Origin: Ignavibacteriales bacterium
GTDB lineage: Bacteria > Bacteroidota > Ignavibacteria > Ignavibacteriales > Ignavibacteriaceae
NCBI GenBank assembly: GCA_003142915.1
Contig: PLNZ01000273.1
Location: 1-38,552, forward strand
Length of the DNA: 38,552 nucleotides
Direction of reading: 5' to 3'
In this document: in pieces, positions 16,423 through 24,647 of the stretch
Layout: each line of letters begins with the position of its first letter
Numbering within the stretch: the stretch's first letter is position 1
Translations under genes and position numbers: made by a program
Notes under the pieces: generated by a model
The model's input: the letters and a program-made list of their open reading frames with translations, nothing else
The model's database searches: none
Told to the model about the DNA's origin: nothing

Positions 16423-16611
16423 ATGCTAACCCTGGAAAAAACTAGAGAATCATTAAATGATCCTACTTTGTCGGATGAAGAGGTCTTGGAAATTCGAGAC
16501 CAGCTCTATAGTCTGGCTGAGATCATTTACGAGCAATGGCAAGTAGACATGGCGAAAAAAAAGAAGCTTAGGCTTGAAGAAAAGACTCAATTAGAGAACC
16601 TGCCTAGCTAA
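16423..16611 (+). CDS. Cassette small acidic ORF, copy C2 (shortened C-terminus)
   Basis: A 62-aa protein, MLTLEKTRESLNDPTLSDEE, then the conserved core and a lysine-rich stretch; it stops after ENLPS, while C3 and C4 continue for 11 more residues. The N-terminal part matches C1, the middle and rear (IIYEQWQ, KKKKLRLEEK) match C3, so this copy is a mosaic. Same promoter block and spacing as the others. Confidence 0.75.
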   Translation: MLTLEKTRESLNDPTLSDEEVLEIRDQLYSLAEIIYEQWQVDMAKKKKLRLEEKTQLENLPS

Positions 16612-16673
16612 TTAGGAGCCACATCAATAAAGGATACAAAAAAGAAGCCTCATAAAGAGACTCCTCTGTTTCG

Positions 16674-16825
16674 TGGTGGTCTTTGCGTTCACCCATTGGA
16701 ACCAGCTTTTGGCTGAATTGCGAGAATGGGAGAAAATAAAACAAGAGTTTAGTCTTGTTTTATAGGAAATTTCCACAAATCAAGAACTGTTTTATTATAC
16801 AATGTCAAAACTAAATCGGCAAGAG
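16674..16825 (+). repeat. Recombinase-tail repeat, tail 2 (type A)
   Basis: A 152-bp copy, TGGTGG to AAATCGGCAAGAG, nearly identical to tail 0 and also continuing into AGGAATCAGTTTAAAC and the ACGGGCT hairpin. Homology with tail 0 therefore extends further right than in tails 1 and 3. Confidence 0.85.
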
Positions 16826-16843
16826 AGGAATCAGTTTAAACAA

Positions 16844-16876
16844 AAACGGGCTATCCTATCATGGATTAGCCCGTTT
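16844..16876. terminator. Terminator in cassette 3
   Basis: AAACGGGCTATCC-TATCAT-GGATTAGCCCGTTT hairpin with one bulged T, then ATCTTTTG. It can serve both the tail side and the convergent cargo gene. Confidence 0.75.
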
Positions 16877-16913
16877 ATCTTTTGTGTTGTATTTAAATAA
16901 TTTTATAATTTTA

Positions 16914-17357
16914 TTAAAATAATATTTCCGCAGCATCTTTTAAGCTTTTTTCATTGTTAAGTCTTTCACTTCGCTCTTCTAACATACCCTTTTCCTTACG
17001 TAAAGGATACGCGATATTAGCATATTCAGAGTTAAATTTTTCATATAATTCTGAAAAATCTTTCCCATCAAGTATTAACGTTCTATTTAATAAATCCACA
17101 CAAATTTCGTGTCCGTCTATGTTGCCTTCTAATTTCCATTCAATCAACCCTGGACAATTTGGATCATCGCTATTCTTGCTAATATCATTAATGAAACCTT
17201 TTTTACCTTTTTTTTCTAAAGCAGCAAGCATTTTTTCGCGCATTTTAGAAAGTTTTGATAGTTCTGGTTCGTCTTTCATTACTTCATCGGCTACTCCTTT
17301 CATTCGTTGTTGGTCCATTCCTTTAGGGAATGTAGGGAATGATTCGCGTTTATCCAT
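16914..17357 (-). CDS. Cassette 3 cargo: hypothetical 147-aa protein
   Basis: A soluble, highly charged helical protein (MDKRESFPTFPKGMDQQRMK start). A central more globular stretch reads IEWKLEGNIDGHEICVDLLN; helical ends flank it. No signal peptide or membrane segment. The N-terminal MDQQRMKGVADEVMKDEPE has a loose likeness to short helical modules of unknown proteins. It is the single cargo of cassette 3, opposite in strand to the small ORF. Function unknown. Confidence 0.6.
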   Translation of the reverse strand: MDKRESFPTFPKGMDQQRMKGVADEVMKDEPELSKLSKMREKMLAALEKKGKKGFINDISKNSDDPNCPGLIEWKLEGNIDGHEICVDLLNRTLILDGKDFSELYEKFNSEYANIAYPLRKEKGMLEERSERLNNEKSLKDAAEILF

Positions 17358-17464
17358 AGTTATTAGTTATATTAATTATTAATTTATTAATTTTATTATA
17401 ACAGTTGCATAATCCTTAGCAAGCACAGGCTAGACGTGCCTTTGCATAAACTTAATGTCTCAAA

Positions 17465-17533
17465 ATGTCACAAAATCCACCCGAACTCGCTATAATGAAA
17501 ATAGAGGTTGAATAATAATTAATAAAATAATCC
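17465..17533 (+). promoter_or_regulatory. Cassette promoter block L3
   Basis: A 69-bp conserved block with TATAAT immediately before small ORF C3. It differs from L1 only at a few positions. Confidence 0.75.
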
Positions 17534-17755
17534 ATGCTAACCTTGGAACAAGCCAAAGAATTGTTGGATGATCCTACTTTGTCGGATGAAGAGGTCTTGG
17601 AAATTCGAGACCAGCTCTATAGTCTGGCTGAGATCATTTACGAGCAATGGCAAGCAGACATGGCGAAAAAAAAGAAGCTTAGGCTTGAAGAAAAAACTCA
17701 CTCGGAGAATCTGCCTACCAGCAGCCCTGAATATCCCCCGCTAGTTAGCGCATAA
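17534..17755 (+). CDS. Cassette small acidic ORF, copy C3
   Basis: A 73-aa protein, MLTLEQAKELLDDPTLSDEE, then VLEIRDQLYSLAEIIYEQWQ and a tail ending SSPEYPPLVSA. The front and rear match C4; the middle matches C2. Same promoter block and downstream hairpin before TGGTGG. Confidence 0.75.
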   Translation: MLTLEQAKELLDDPTLSDEEVLEIRDQLYSLAEIIYEQWQADMAKKKKLRLEEKTHSENLPTSSPEYPPLVSA

Positions 17756-17812
17756 CCAAGCCAAGATAACATACTAAAGAAAAGAAGCCTCATAAAAGAG
17801 ACCTCTGTTTCG

Positions 17813-17964
17813 TGGTGGTCTTTGCGTTCGCCCATTGGAACCAGCTTTTGGCCGAATTGCGAGAATGGGAGAAAATAAAGCAGGGTTTTGGCCTTGCTTT
17901 ATAGGAAATTTCGCAAACTTAATAACTGTTTTATTATAAACTACAAAAATCAAATCGGCAAGAG
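17813..17964 (+). repeat. Recombinase-tail repeat, tail 3 (type A)
   Basis: A 152-bp copy, TGGTGG to AAATCGGCAAGAG, with several substitutions (WEKIKQGFGLAL-type C-terminus) but the same overall length. After GGCAAGAGA it departs from tails 0 and 2, then rejoins at the terminator hairpin. Confidence 0.85.
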
Positions 17965-18000
17965 ATAGTATAAGGATAACGGATTATGCTATTAATAATA

Positions 18001-18033
18001 AAACGGACTGTCCTATCGTGGATTAGCCCGTTT
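18001..18033. terminator. Terminator in cassette 4
   Basis: AAACGGACTGTCC...GGATTAGCCCGTTT. It is the same hairpin family with slight mispairing, followed by CAATTTTTAT. Confidence 0.65.
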
Positions 18034-18126
18034 CAATTTTTATATTTACCTTAGCTAGATATGCGTTATTATCGGATGTAATTAAAATTTTTATCCTCCT
18101 TATTAAAAATTATTTGGGACTATTTT

Positions 18127-18762
18127 TTAATTTATGAATTGAAAAGATTTTGCAAAATTTCTGATAATATTGATTTTTTCCTCTGCTTTGACATCGGCAC
18201 CATTATTTTCTGGATAAAAAGCGTCCACGTTTAAGCAAAAAGAATTAAATTGAAACAATTTGGTTGCAGAAAGATTTGAATATTCTTTTGATTGAGCACG
18301 AATAGTATCAAAAGATTTTTTCCACTTATTGATATCTGTAGTAACCTCGTATCCATTTAAAACGGCTTTGTTGCAATCCTCTGATCCATCAAGAACAAAT
18401 TCAAAAATTTTATAGTCATTTGGTGAATTACTAATGTTGAAGTCATTTTTGAAGTCATAATTTGAAAAAGCAATTCTTCTTTTCCATCCACCATCATTTG
18501 GTCCAATCGGCAGACTTTCTTCCAAAAACCATCCTTTTGGATATTGTGCTGAAAATTTATATAACTCATCAATATATGTATTATCATTTTCCGTATGCCA
18601 GGTCTGTTTATTTATACTACTTTCTTTTTGCGGGGATATGTTATCCGGTATTGCTGTCATATTATTTCCATTTTCGCCCTGCATCCAAAATAATAGTCCA
18701 ACAAAAATTGCCAAGAGTAAAATAATTCCGATTGCAATTTCACTAGCGATTTTTTTGTTCAT
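18127..18762 (-). CDS. Cassette 4 cargo: membrane-anchored PsbP-like protein
   Basis: A 211-aa protein starting MNKKIASEIAIGI; a longer in-frame start 14 codons upstream is less likely because it precedes the hydrophobic anchor with an unusual stretch. Residues about 7-27 form a membrane anchor, a polar linker follows, and then a domain with DELYKFSAQYPKGWFLEESL, the pattern of PsbP-related extracytoplasmic proteins. One Cys pair may be present outside (EDCNK, FCLNVD). Such proteins are common surface-anchored proteins in Patescibacteria. Role unknown. It is the only cassette 1-4 cargo predicted to be exported. Confidence 0.65.
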   Translation of the reverse strand: MNKKIASEIAIGIILLLAIFVGLLFWMQGENGNNMTAIPDNISPQKESSINKQTWHTENDNTYIDELYKFSAQYPKGWFLEESLPIGPNDGGWKRRIAFSNYDFKNDFNISNSPNDYKIFEFVLDGSEDCNKAVLNGYEVTTDINKWKKSFDTIRAQSKEYSNLSATKLFQFNSFCLNVDAFYPENNGADVKAEEKINIIRNFAKSFQFIN

Positions 18763-18814
18763 TTTTTTGTATTTAATAAATAAGATACACCAATATTTTA
18801 CCATGTAATTCTAA

Positions 18815-18883
18815 ATGTCACAAAACTCCCCCAAACTCGCTATAATGAAAATAGAGGTTGAATAATAATTAATCAAATAATCC
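18815..18883 (+). promoter_or_regulatory. Cassette promoter block L4
   Basis: A 69-bp block with TATAAT, upstream of C4. It differs from L2 and L3 at only a few positions. Confidence 0.75.
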
Positions 18884-19105
18884 ATGCTAACCTTGGAACA
18901 AGCCAAAGAATTGTTGGATGATCCTACTTTGTCGGATGAAGAGGTCTTGGAAATTCGAGACCAGCTTTACTCGCTGGCTGAGATCATATTTGAGCAATGG
19001 CAAATAGACATGGCAAAAGAAAGAAAGCGTAGGCTTGAAGAAAAAACTCACTCGGAGAACCTGCCTACCAGCAGCCCTGAATATCCCCCGCTAGTTAGCG
19101 CATAA
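18884..19105 (+). CDS. Cassette small acidic ORF, copy C4
   Basis: A 73-aa protein. Its first 30 codons are like C3 (MLTLEQAKELLDDPT), its middle like C1 (IIFEQWQIDMAKERKRRLEE, DNA TTTACTCGCTGG shared with C1), and its end like C3. This front-middle-rear mosaic is direct evidence of recombination among copies. Confidence 0.75.
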   Translation: MLTLEQAKELLDDPTLSDEEVLEIRDQLYSLAEIIFEQWQIDMAKERKRRLEEKTHSENLPTSSPEYPPLVSA

Positions 19106-19161
19106 CCAAGCCAAGATAACATATTAAAAAAAGAAGCCTCATAAAAGAGACCTCTGTTTCG

Positions 19162-19259
19162 TGGTGGGCTACTCGCTCACCCATTGGAACCAGATTATCA
19201 CGGAATTGAAACACTGGCAAGAGTTGAGGGAGAGTTTTTTGCTTAATGCATAGGAAAAA
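19162..19259 (+). repeat. Recombinase-tail repeat, type B (tail 4)
   Basis: TGGTGG followed by a tail that reads LTHWNQIITELKHWQELRES and ends FLLNA-stop. It is clearly homologous to the type A tail (FTHWNQLLAELREWEKIKQG) but from a different recombinase. The left flank (CCTCTGTTTCG) is the same as for tails 1-3. Confidence 0.75.
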
Positions 19260-19650
19260 GAGCAAGAGAGGCCCGGTTAGAGCTGAATCGTACTGTTTTA
19301 TTCGCAAAACCATTTCAAAAACGCAATATAACCAAAACCAACCAAAGCTTAAACACGCCTTATTTTTTATTACTGTTTGATGTGATGCTGGAAACGGCGG
19401 TAAAAAAGGCGAAGATGTCTATCGCCTGACATGAGTTGGACATCATCGAGAGCCAGATGAAGGAGTAGGCATTCTTCAGTTTAACTCAGAGGGTGTCCCG
19501 GACGGGATGAATCTACGAACTGGGAACTGTCCTTGCCTATCAGCCCGACACGGCCAAAATCAAGCGCTAAGCAATCAAAAGACCAGTCCCTTGATGGAAA
19601 GCCAAATAGCCAGCAGACTATGTGGCATGGATAAGACGGGACTAATTGTA
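19260..19650. other. Decayed noncoding stretch upstream of MarR
   Basis: No intact gene. One plus-strand frame from about 19385 to 19640 still looks protein-like (segments such as LETAVKKAKMSIA, HELDIIESQMKE, IYELGTVLAYQPDTAKIKR) but is broken by several TGA and TAG stops. It is probably an old gene remnant; stops of two kinds rule out simple codon recoding. Confidence 0.3.
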
Positions 19651-19658
19651 AGATTAAC

Positions 19659-19688
19659 TTGACAGTTTAGCTGTCTATATGATATGAT
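19659..19688 (+). promoter_or_regulatory. MarR promoter and probable operator
   Basis: TTGACA at 19659-19664 and TATGAT at 19683-19688 (18-bp spacer), seven bases before the ATG. The spacer contains the inverted repeat GACAG-TTTAG-CTGTC (19661-19675), well placed for MarR autorepression. The very short leader suggests leaderless or nearly leaderless translation. Confidence 0.6.
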
Positions 19689-19694
19689 AGTTTT

Positions 19695-20132
19695 ATGTCA
19701 TCGTCCAAACACATCGAAACAGCAGCTACCGAACTGACGCTTGCCTTGGGTTCCCTCATGAGGCGCGTTCGGGCGACAGCTCCATCAGAATTGAATGAGA
19801 TGTCATGGACTCAAAAGTCCGTCATCGTTCGCCTTGATAAAGACGGCCCGGCAACCGCTGCAGACCTTGCGCGTGCCGAGGGAGTAAAGTCGCAGTCCAT
19901 GGGAACGGCCCTTGCAACGCTTGAAAAAATGGGGCTGGTCGAGCGCAAGGCACACCCCACTGACGGTCGCCGGATGAACATTGTTTTGACCGCCAAAGGT
20001 AAGACCATGCGCAAAAATACGCGAGAGGCCAAGCATACCTGGTTGGCTCACGCTATAGAAAAACTCGACAAGAAAGAGCAGGAAAAGCTGTTCGCGGCGG
20101 GTGAAGTCATAAAAAAACTTGTCGATCTATGA
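19695..20132 (+). CDS. MarR-family transcriptional regulator
   Basis: A 145-aa winged-helix regulator. The recognition region is TAADLARAEGVKSQSMGTAL and the wing carries the family D-x-R motif (HPTDGRRMNIVLTAKG). MarR proteins are dimeric repressors released by small molecules and usually control an adjacent efflux system. Here the likely targets are the downstream genes: a small membrane protein, an MFS-pump remnant and an ABC exporter pair. Base composition is clearly GC-richer than the rest of the window, so this gene and the next two were probably acquired from another bacterium. Confidence 0.9.
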   Translation: MSSSKHIETAATELTLALGSLMRRVRATAPSELNEMSWTQKSVIVRLDKDGPATAADLARAEGVKSQSMGTALATLEKMGLVERKAHPTDGRRMNIVLTAKGKTMRKNTREAKHTWLAHAIEKLDKKEQEKLFAAGEVIKKLVDL

Positions 20133-20220
20133 GGATTTCTTTTTCTCATGCGTGGCGCGCATTACCACTACGGATGCGTTTATCTCTGAACAGGAATAAC
20201 CAATTTAGGAGGAACTCAAT

Positions 20221-20565
20221 ATGAACTGGGCAAACTATATCTCTTATTTTTTTGGAGGAGCTTTCCTCGCCAACGCCATCCCGCATATTGTCAGCGGAAT
20301 GACGGGGCGTCCTTTTCAAAGCCCCTTTGCCAAGCCACCGGGTCAGGGACTCTCTTCTTCGACCGTAAACGTGCTTTGGGGTGTCCTCAACTTCGCGTTT
20401 TCTTATGTCCTGATCTGTCAGGTCGGAGAGTTCAGCTTACGCTCTACGACCCATGTGGCGGTCCTGGGATTGGGTTTTCTTCTTATGGGCTTGATGAGTG
20501 CGCGCAACTTCGGTCGTTTCCACGGCGGCAACTCCCCCAAGGATTCAAATGCCAGGTCCCGTTGA
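20221..20565 (+). CDS. Small multi-pass membrane protein
   Basis: A 114-aa protein behind TTTAGGAGGAACTCAAT, a strong ribosome site. Three or four hydrophobic segments (YISYFFGGAFLANAIPHIV, NVLWGVLNFAFSYVLI, VAVLGLGFLLMGLMSA). The motif AIPHIVSGMTGRPFQSPFAK belongs, as far as I recall, to a small uncharacterised membrane family widespread in Proteobacteria and others. Its stop overlaps the start of the MFS remnant by 17 nt, which keeps the original operon order. Confidence 0.7.
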   Translation: MNWANYISYFFGGAFLANAIPHIVSGMTGRPFQSPFAKPPGQGLSSSTVNVLWGVLNFAFSYVLICQVGEFSLRSTTHVAVLGLGFLLMGLMSARNFGRFHGGNSPKDSNARSR

Positions 20566-20791
20566 AGCCCATCGTGACTCCGATCGGCTCGATCCATTGA
20601 TTTGGAAGATCAGTTCCATTGCAGTGCCCGGTTCTTTTCTGTCCCAACTGGATGCTACCGTCGTCAATGTTTCCCTTTCCAGCCTTGCCGTCACGTTCCA
20701 CGGCAGCCTTTCGGCGATTCAACAACCAGCATCAGCGACACGTTATCCATCCGAGCCGTATGGCGGTCGAGGTGTTAAACTCACCAATTAG
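20549..20791 (+). pseudogene. Truncated EmrB/QacA-type (DHA2) MFS transporter
   Basis: The frame from ATG 20549 reads through SFLSQLDATVVNVSLSSLAV and SLSAIQ, the N-terminal helix-1 signature of 14-helix DHA2 drug exporters (SFLxxLDATVVNVSLP). Homology stops at about 20717; the next residues (QPASATRYPSEPY) are unrelated and a stop follows at 20789-20791. A functional pump needs about 450-500 residues, so only the first 60 remain. MarR plus small membrane protein plus DHA2 was probably the original module. Confidence 0.75.
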
Positions 20792-20872
20792 GAAGTGGCA
20801 CCCGGTAGCTTCCAGCAAGGTCATACCCAAAATCATAATATAAAAAAAATTATAACTTATAACCGATACTGA

Positions 20873-22642
20873 ATGTTTAAACTTTTAAAATACTTAAAAC
20901 CATACACTCTTCAGTTGATCATGCTAATCGCTTTGGTTTTTGGTACAGTCGTGGCAACCCTTCAATTGCCGGATTACATGGCTACGATTATTGACAAAGG
21001 TATTGTTAATTCGAATACTAGTGTAATTTTTCATAGCGGACTTTTAATGCTTCTGGTCGCTTTTGGTGGCGGTATTTGTACCATCGGAATCGGTTTTTTA
21101 TCTTCAAAAATTGCAACCGGATTTTGCCGGGATATTCGAAACAAGGTATTTTCCCGTGTAGAAAGTTTTTCATTGGTTGAATTTAATAAATTTTCAACCG
21201 CTTCTTTAATAACTCGTTCGACTAACGATGTTCAACAAATCCAAACAGTAATGGTTTTGCTTCTTAGAATAGTCCTTCAAGCTCCAATTATGGGAATTTG
21301 GGCGATTTTCAAAGCATATAATTTGGCATCATCACTTTCATGGATAATGGCTCTGGCTGTTGCTGTTGTGCTTGGAGTGATTTTTGTAATGTTTGCCGTT
21401 GCCATACCAAAATTCAAGATTTTACAAAAACTGGTGGATCGACTCAATCTTGTAACCAGGGAAAATTTGACCGGCTTGCGTGTCATTCGCGCCTTTAATA
21501 ATGAAAAAATTGAACAGGAAAAATTTGAAAAAGCCAATGTTGATTTAACAGAAGCCAATCTTTTTGTAAACCGATTGATGGTGGTGATACAACCGGCTAT
21601 GATGTTAATTTTAAACTTGGCCTCAGTACTAATCGTTTGGATGGGATCGCACCTAATTAACTCCGGTAATTTGGGAATCGGCAATATGATTGCGTTTATG
21701 CAATATACAATGCAAGTGATCATGGCCTTCTTGATAATTTCACTTGCTTTCATTATGGTTCCGCGCGCTTCGGTTTCAGCTGAAAGAGTCAATGAAGTGA
21801 TTGATACAGAGCCGATTATTAAAGATCCTAAAAAACCAATTTCTACTAAGAATCTCCACGGCGGGATGGTTGAATTTAACAATGTCACTTTTTGTTATCC
21901 CGGTGCCGATACGCCAGTTTTAAAAAATATTTCTTTTAAAGCAAATTCTGGAGAGACAACTGCCATTATCGGCTCAACTGGTTCGGGTAAGTCAACTTTG
22001 ATAAATTTAATTCCGCGATTTTACGATATAAATTCAGGCGAAATTATTATTGACGGAGTTGATGTGCGCAAATATAAACTTGAAGACCTATATGCCAAAA
22101 TTGGCTATGTACCGCAAAAGGGAGTTTTGTTTTCCGGAACAGTGGAATCAAATATCAAATACGGTGCGCCAAATGCGACCAACGATGAAGTAAAAAAATT
22201 CTCTGAGATTTCACAAGCGGAAGAATTCATAAACAATCTTGACGGTAAATTTAATGCTTCAATTGCTGAAGGCGGATCTAATATTTCCGGCGGTCAAAAG
22301 CAACGACTTGCGATTGCGCGAGCCATTGCCAGAAAACCGGAGATTTATATTTTTGACGACAGTTTCTCATCGCTTGATTTTAAAACGGATGCGATGCTTC
22401 GCCAGGCATTGAAGAGCGAAACCGAACATAAAACAGTGTTAATTGTTGCACAGAGAATTTCCACTATTTTATCGGCAGAAAAAATTATCGTTTTGGACGA
22501 GGGTAAGATTGTGGGTGTTGGAACTCATCAGCAATTATTCAAAGATTGCGGCATTTATCGTGAAATCGCTTACTCACAACTTTCGGAAAACGAATTGAAA
22601 TCTTATCAAATTAACATTGACCGTGAGAAAGCCAAAAATTAA
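20873..22642 (+). CDS. ABC exporter subunit 1 (degenerate-site half)
   Basis: A 589-aa half-transporter: six-helix membrane domain (about 1-310), then a nucleotide-binding domain with Walker A GSTGSGKS (about 367-374), signature NISGGQKQR (about 470) and Walker B IYIFDDSFSSLD. The catalytic Glu after Walker B is replaced by Asp, as in the degenerate site of heterodimeric type IV exporters such as TM287/288 or BmrCD. The gene is directly followed by its partner (4 bp gap). Substrate unknown; drug or lipid export are typical. It is AT-richer than the preceding MarR region. Confidence 0.9.
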   Translation: MFKLLKYLKPYTLQLIMLIALVFGTVVATLQLPDYMATIIDKGIVNSNTSVIFHSGLLMLLVAFGGGICTIGIGFLSSKIATGFCRDIRNKVFSRVESFSLVEFNKFSTASLITRSTNDVQQIQTVMVLLLRIVLQAPIMGIWAIFKAYNLASSLSWIMALAVAVVLGVIFVMFAVAIPKFKILQKLVDRLNLVTRENLTGLRVIRAFNNEKIEQEKFEKANVDLTEANLFVNRLMVVIQPAMMLILNLASVLIVWMGSHLINSGNLGIGNMIAFMQYTMQVIMAFLIISLAFIMVPRASVSAERVNEVIDTEPIIKDPKKPISTKNLHGGMVEFNNVTFCYPGADTPVLKNISFKANSGETTAIIGSTGSGKSTLINLIPRFYDINSGEIIIDGVDVRKYKLEDLYAKIGYVPQKGVLFSGTVESNIKYGAPNATNDEVKKFSEISQAEEFINNLDGKFNASIAEGGSNISGGQKQRLAIARAIARKPEIYIFDDSFSSLDFKTDAMLRQALKSETEHKTVLIVAQRISTILSAEKIIVLDEGKIVGVGTHQQLFKDCGIYREIAYSQLSENELKSYQINIDREKAKN

Positions 22643-22646
22643 AAAC

Positions 22647-24518
22647 ATGAGCGAAAATCCTAAATTACAATCAACAAATATTCGAGCAAGTCAACCAAAA
22701 TCATCGCTGCCAATCGGTCCGGGTAGATCCGGGCGTGAAATCGGGCTGATTGAAAAGCCGAAAAACTTCTCGGCAACAATGAAAAAACTGGTTTCCTATA
22801 CCAGTCCATTTTGGGTTTCAATAATTTTTGTCCTTTTTTTTGCTATCGCCAGCACGGTTTTTGCTGTTGTAAGTCCTAAAATTCTCGGCAATATGACCAA
22901 TCAAGTTGTCAACGGTTTTATCGCTAAGGCAATCAATTTTGACAAGCTGAAGGATTTCGCTATCGAACTTTCGATTCTTTATATTCTGAGCTCGATTTTC
23001 AGTTACATCCAAGGATGGATTATGACCGGCGTATCGCAGAAGATAACTTATCGATTCCGCCGCGACATTTCCGAAAAAATCAACCGTCTCCCTTTGGCAT
23101 ATTTTGACAAAAGAACTTTCGGCGAGGTTTTATCGCGAGTGACAAATGATGTTGATACTATGAGTCAGACCCTAAATCAAAACTTGACTCAAATTGTCAC
23201 CTCAGTCACGATGATCATCGGGATCCTGATTATGATGTTTTCAATCTCATGGCAAATGACTCTCGTTTCGCTAATACTGGTTCCACTTAGTTTTATTTTA
23301 ATGGCCGTAATCGTTAAAAAATCACAGCACTATTTCAAAGAACAACAGGACTCCCTTGGTGAAATCAATGGTCATATCGAAGAGATGTATGCTGGCCATA
23401 ACGTGATGAGAGTTTTTAATGGAGAACAACGATCAATCCAGAAGTTTGAAAAAATTAATACAAAACTTTATTGCAGTGCTTGGATGTCACAATTTTTATC
23501 CGGGTTAATGATGCCGATCACGACCTTCGTCGGCAATTTGGGTTTTGTGGGAGTCTCGGTGCTTGGTGGATGGTTGGTCATTCAAGGCAAAATACAGATC
23601 GGTGATATTCAGGCATTTATTCAATACGTCAACCAGTTCAATCAGCCAATCGTTCAATCGGCAAGTATCGCCAATGTGATGCAGTCAACGGCCGCTGCAG
23701 CTGAACGTGTGTTTGAATTTTTGGATGAGAAAGAAGAAGCTGTCGAAGATTCAAAAAAAGTTGTGCCAAAAAATATGAATGGGAAAGTGGACTTTGATAA
23801 AGTAGTATTTGGTTATGACCCAGATAAAATCATTATTTGGGACTTTAATGCCAACATTAAACCAGGACAAAGAATTGCTATTGTCGGTCCAACTGGCGCA
23901 GGCAAGACTACAATCGTAAATCTATTAATGCGATTTTATGATGTTAATGTGGGCGCAATCAAAATTGACGGAGTTGACACTCGTAACATGAAACGAGTAG
24001 AGGTCAGAAAATTATTTGGTATGGTATTACAAGACACATGGTTATTTAATGGAACAATCCGTGAAAACATCGCTTACGGCAAACCGGATGCAACTGATGA
24101 GGAGATAGTCGCTGCATCCCAAGCTGCTCATGCAGATCATTTTATTCACGCCTTGCCTCAGGGTTATGATTTAAAATTGAATGAAGAAGCTGATAATATT
24201 TCTCAAGGCGAGAAGCAATTGTTAACAATAGCTAGGGCGATGCTGATCAAGGCTCCAATGTTAATATTAGACGAGGCAACGAGTTCAGTTGATACACGTA
24301 CCGAACTTTTAATCCAAAAAGCGATGGAAAACTTAATGAAAGGTAAAACAAGTTTTGTTATTGCCCACCGTCTTTCAACAATTCGCGATGCCGATTTGAT
24401 TTTAGTAATGAAGGATGGAAGTATTATCGAGCAAGGAAATCATAAAGAATTGCTAGCTGAAAAAGGTTTTTATGAATCATTATACAACAGTCAATTTGTT
24501 GCTAGTTCGGTAGAATAA
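22647..24518 (+). CDS. ABC exporter subunit 2 (catalytic half)
   Basis: A 623-aa half-transporter. ATG 22647 (MSENPKLQSTN) is chosen over a TTG at 22617 that lies inside subunit 1. A cytosolic N-terminal extension of about 45 residues with GPGRSGREI precedes six membrane helices. Walker A is GPTGAGKTT (414-422), signature NISQGEKQL (LSGGQ variant) and Walker B LILDEATSSVD with the intact catalytic Glu. The asymmetric pair, degenerate signature here and degenerate Walker B Glu in subunit 1, is the usual heterodimer arrangement with one active ATP site. Probably coexpressed with subunit 1 and possibly under MarR control. Confidence 0.9.
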   Translation: MSENPKLQSTNIRASQPKSSLPIGPGRSGREIGLIEKPKNFSATMKKLVSYTSPFWVSIIFVLFFAIASTVFAVVSPKILGNMTNQVVNGFIAKAINFDKLKDFAIELSILYILSSIFSYIQGWIMTGVSQKITYRFRRDISEKINRLPLAYFDKRTFGEVLSRVTNDVDTMSQTLNQNLTQIVTSVTMIIGILIMMFSISWQMTLVSLILVPLSFILMAVIVKKSQHYFKEQQDSLGEINGHIEEMYAGHNVMRVFNGEQRSIQKFEKINTKLYCSAWMSQFLSGLMMPITTFVGNLGFVGVSVLGGWLVIQGKIQIGDIQAFIQYVNQFNQPIVQSASIANVMQSTAAAAERVFEFLDEKEEAVEDSKKVVPKNMNGKVDFDKVVFGYDPDKIIIWDFNANIKPGQRIAIVGPTGAGKTTIVNLLMRFYDVNVGAIKIDGVDTRNMKRVEVRKLFGMVLQDTWLFNGTIRENIAYGKPDATDEEIVAASQAAHADHFIHALPQGYDLKLNEEADNISQGEKQLLTIARAMLIKAPMLILDEATSSVDTRTELLIQKAMENLMKGKTSFVIAHRLSTIRDADLILVMKDGSIIEQGNHKELLAEKGFYESLYNSQFVASSVE

Positions 24519-24647
24519 AATAACCCCATACTTTTAATTTGTTTCTGAACTAAGTCGAATAATTCTTTAGTAATTAACGCCCCATGTGCCACCGAGGTGT
24601 TGATCTCACCACTAAATAGACGGGAAATTTCTTAACAAAATTAAATT

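Larger units (their letters stand above)
15229..16673. mobile_element. Cassette 2
   Basis: Tail 1, the 201-aa cargo gene with its own terminator and structured leader, block L2 and small ORF C2, ending at the next TGGTGG. Confidence 0.65.
16674..17812. mobile_element. Cassette 3
   Basis: Tail 2, terminator, the 147-aa cargo gene on the minus strand, block L3 and small ORF C3. Confidence 0.65.
17813..19161. mobile_element. Cassette 4
   Basis: Tail 3, terminator, the PsbP-like cargo gene (minus), block L4 and small ORF C4, ending at a TGGTGG that leads into a type B tail. Confidence 0.65.

Noticed and set aside
14271..19105. CRISPR array
   Set aside because: Repeats are over 150 bp, spacers over 800 bp and gene-bearing; no cas genes.
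19385..19640. UGA recoding (Gracilibacteria/SR1 code) to explain stops in the decayed frame
   Set aside because: The same frame also has TAA and TAG stops, and many intact genes here end with TGA at the expected place.
21277..21888. 203-aa minus-strand ORF within ABC subunit 1
   Set aside because: It lies wholly within a clear transporter coding region and shows no independent motif.
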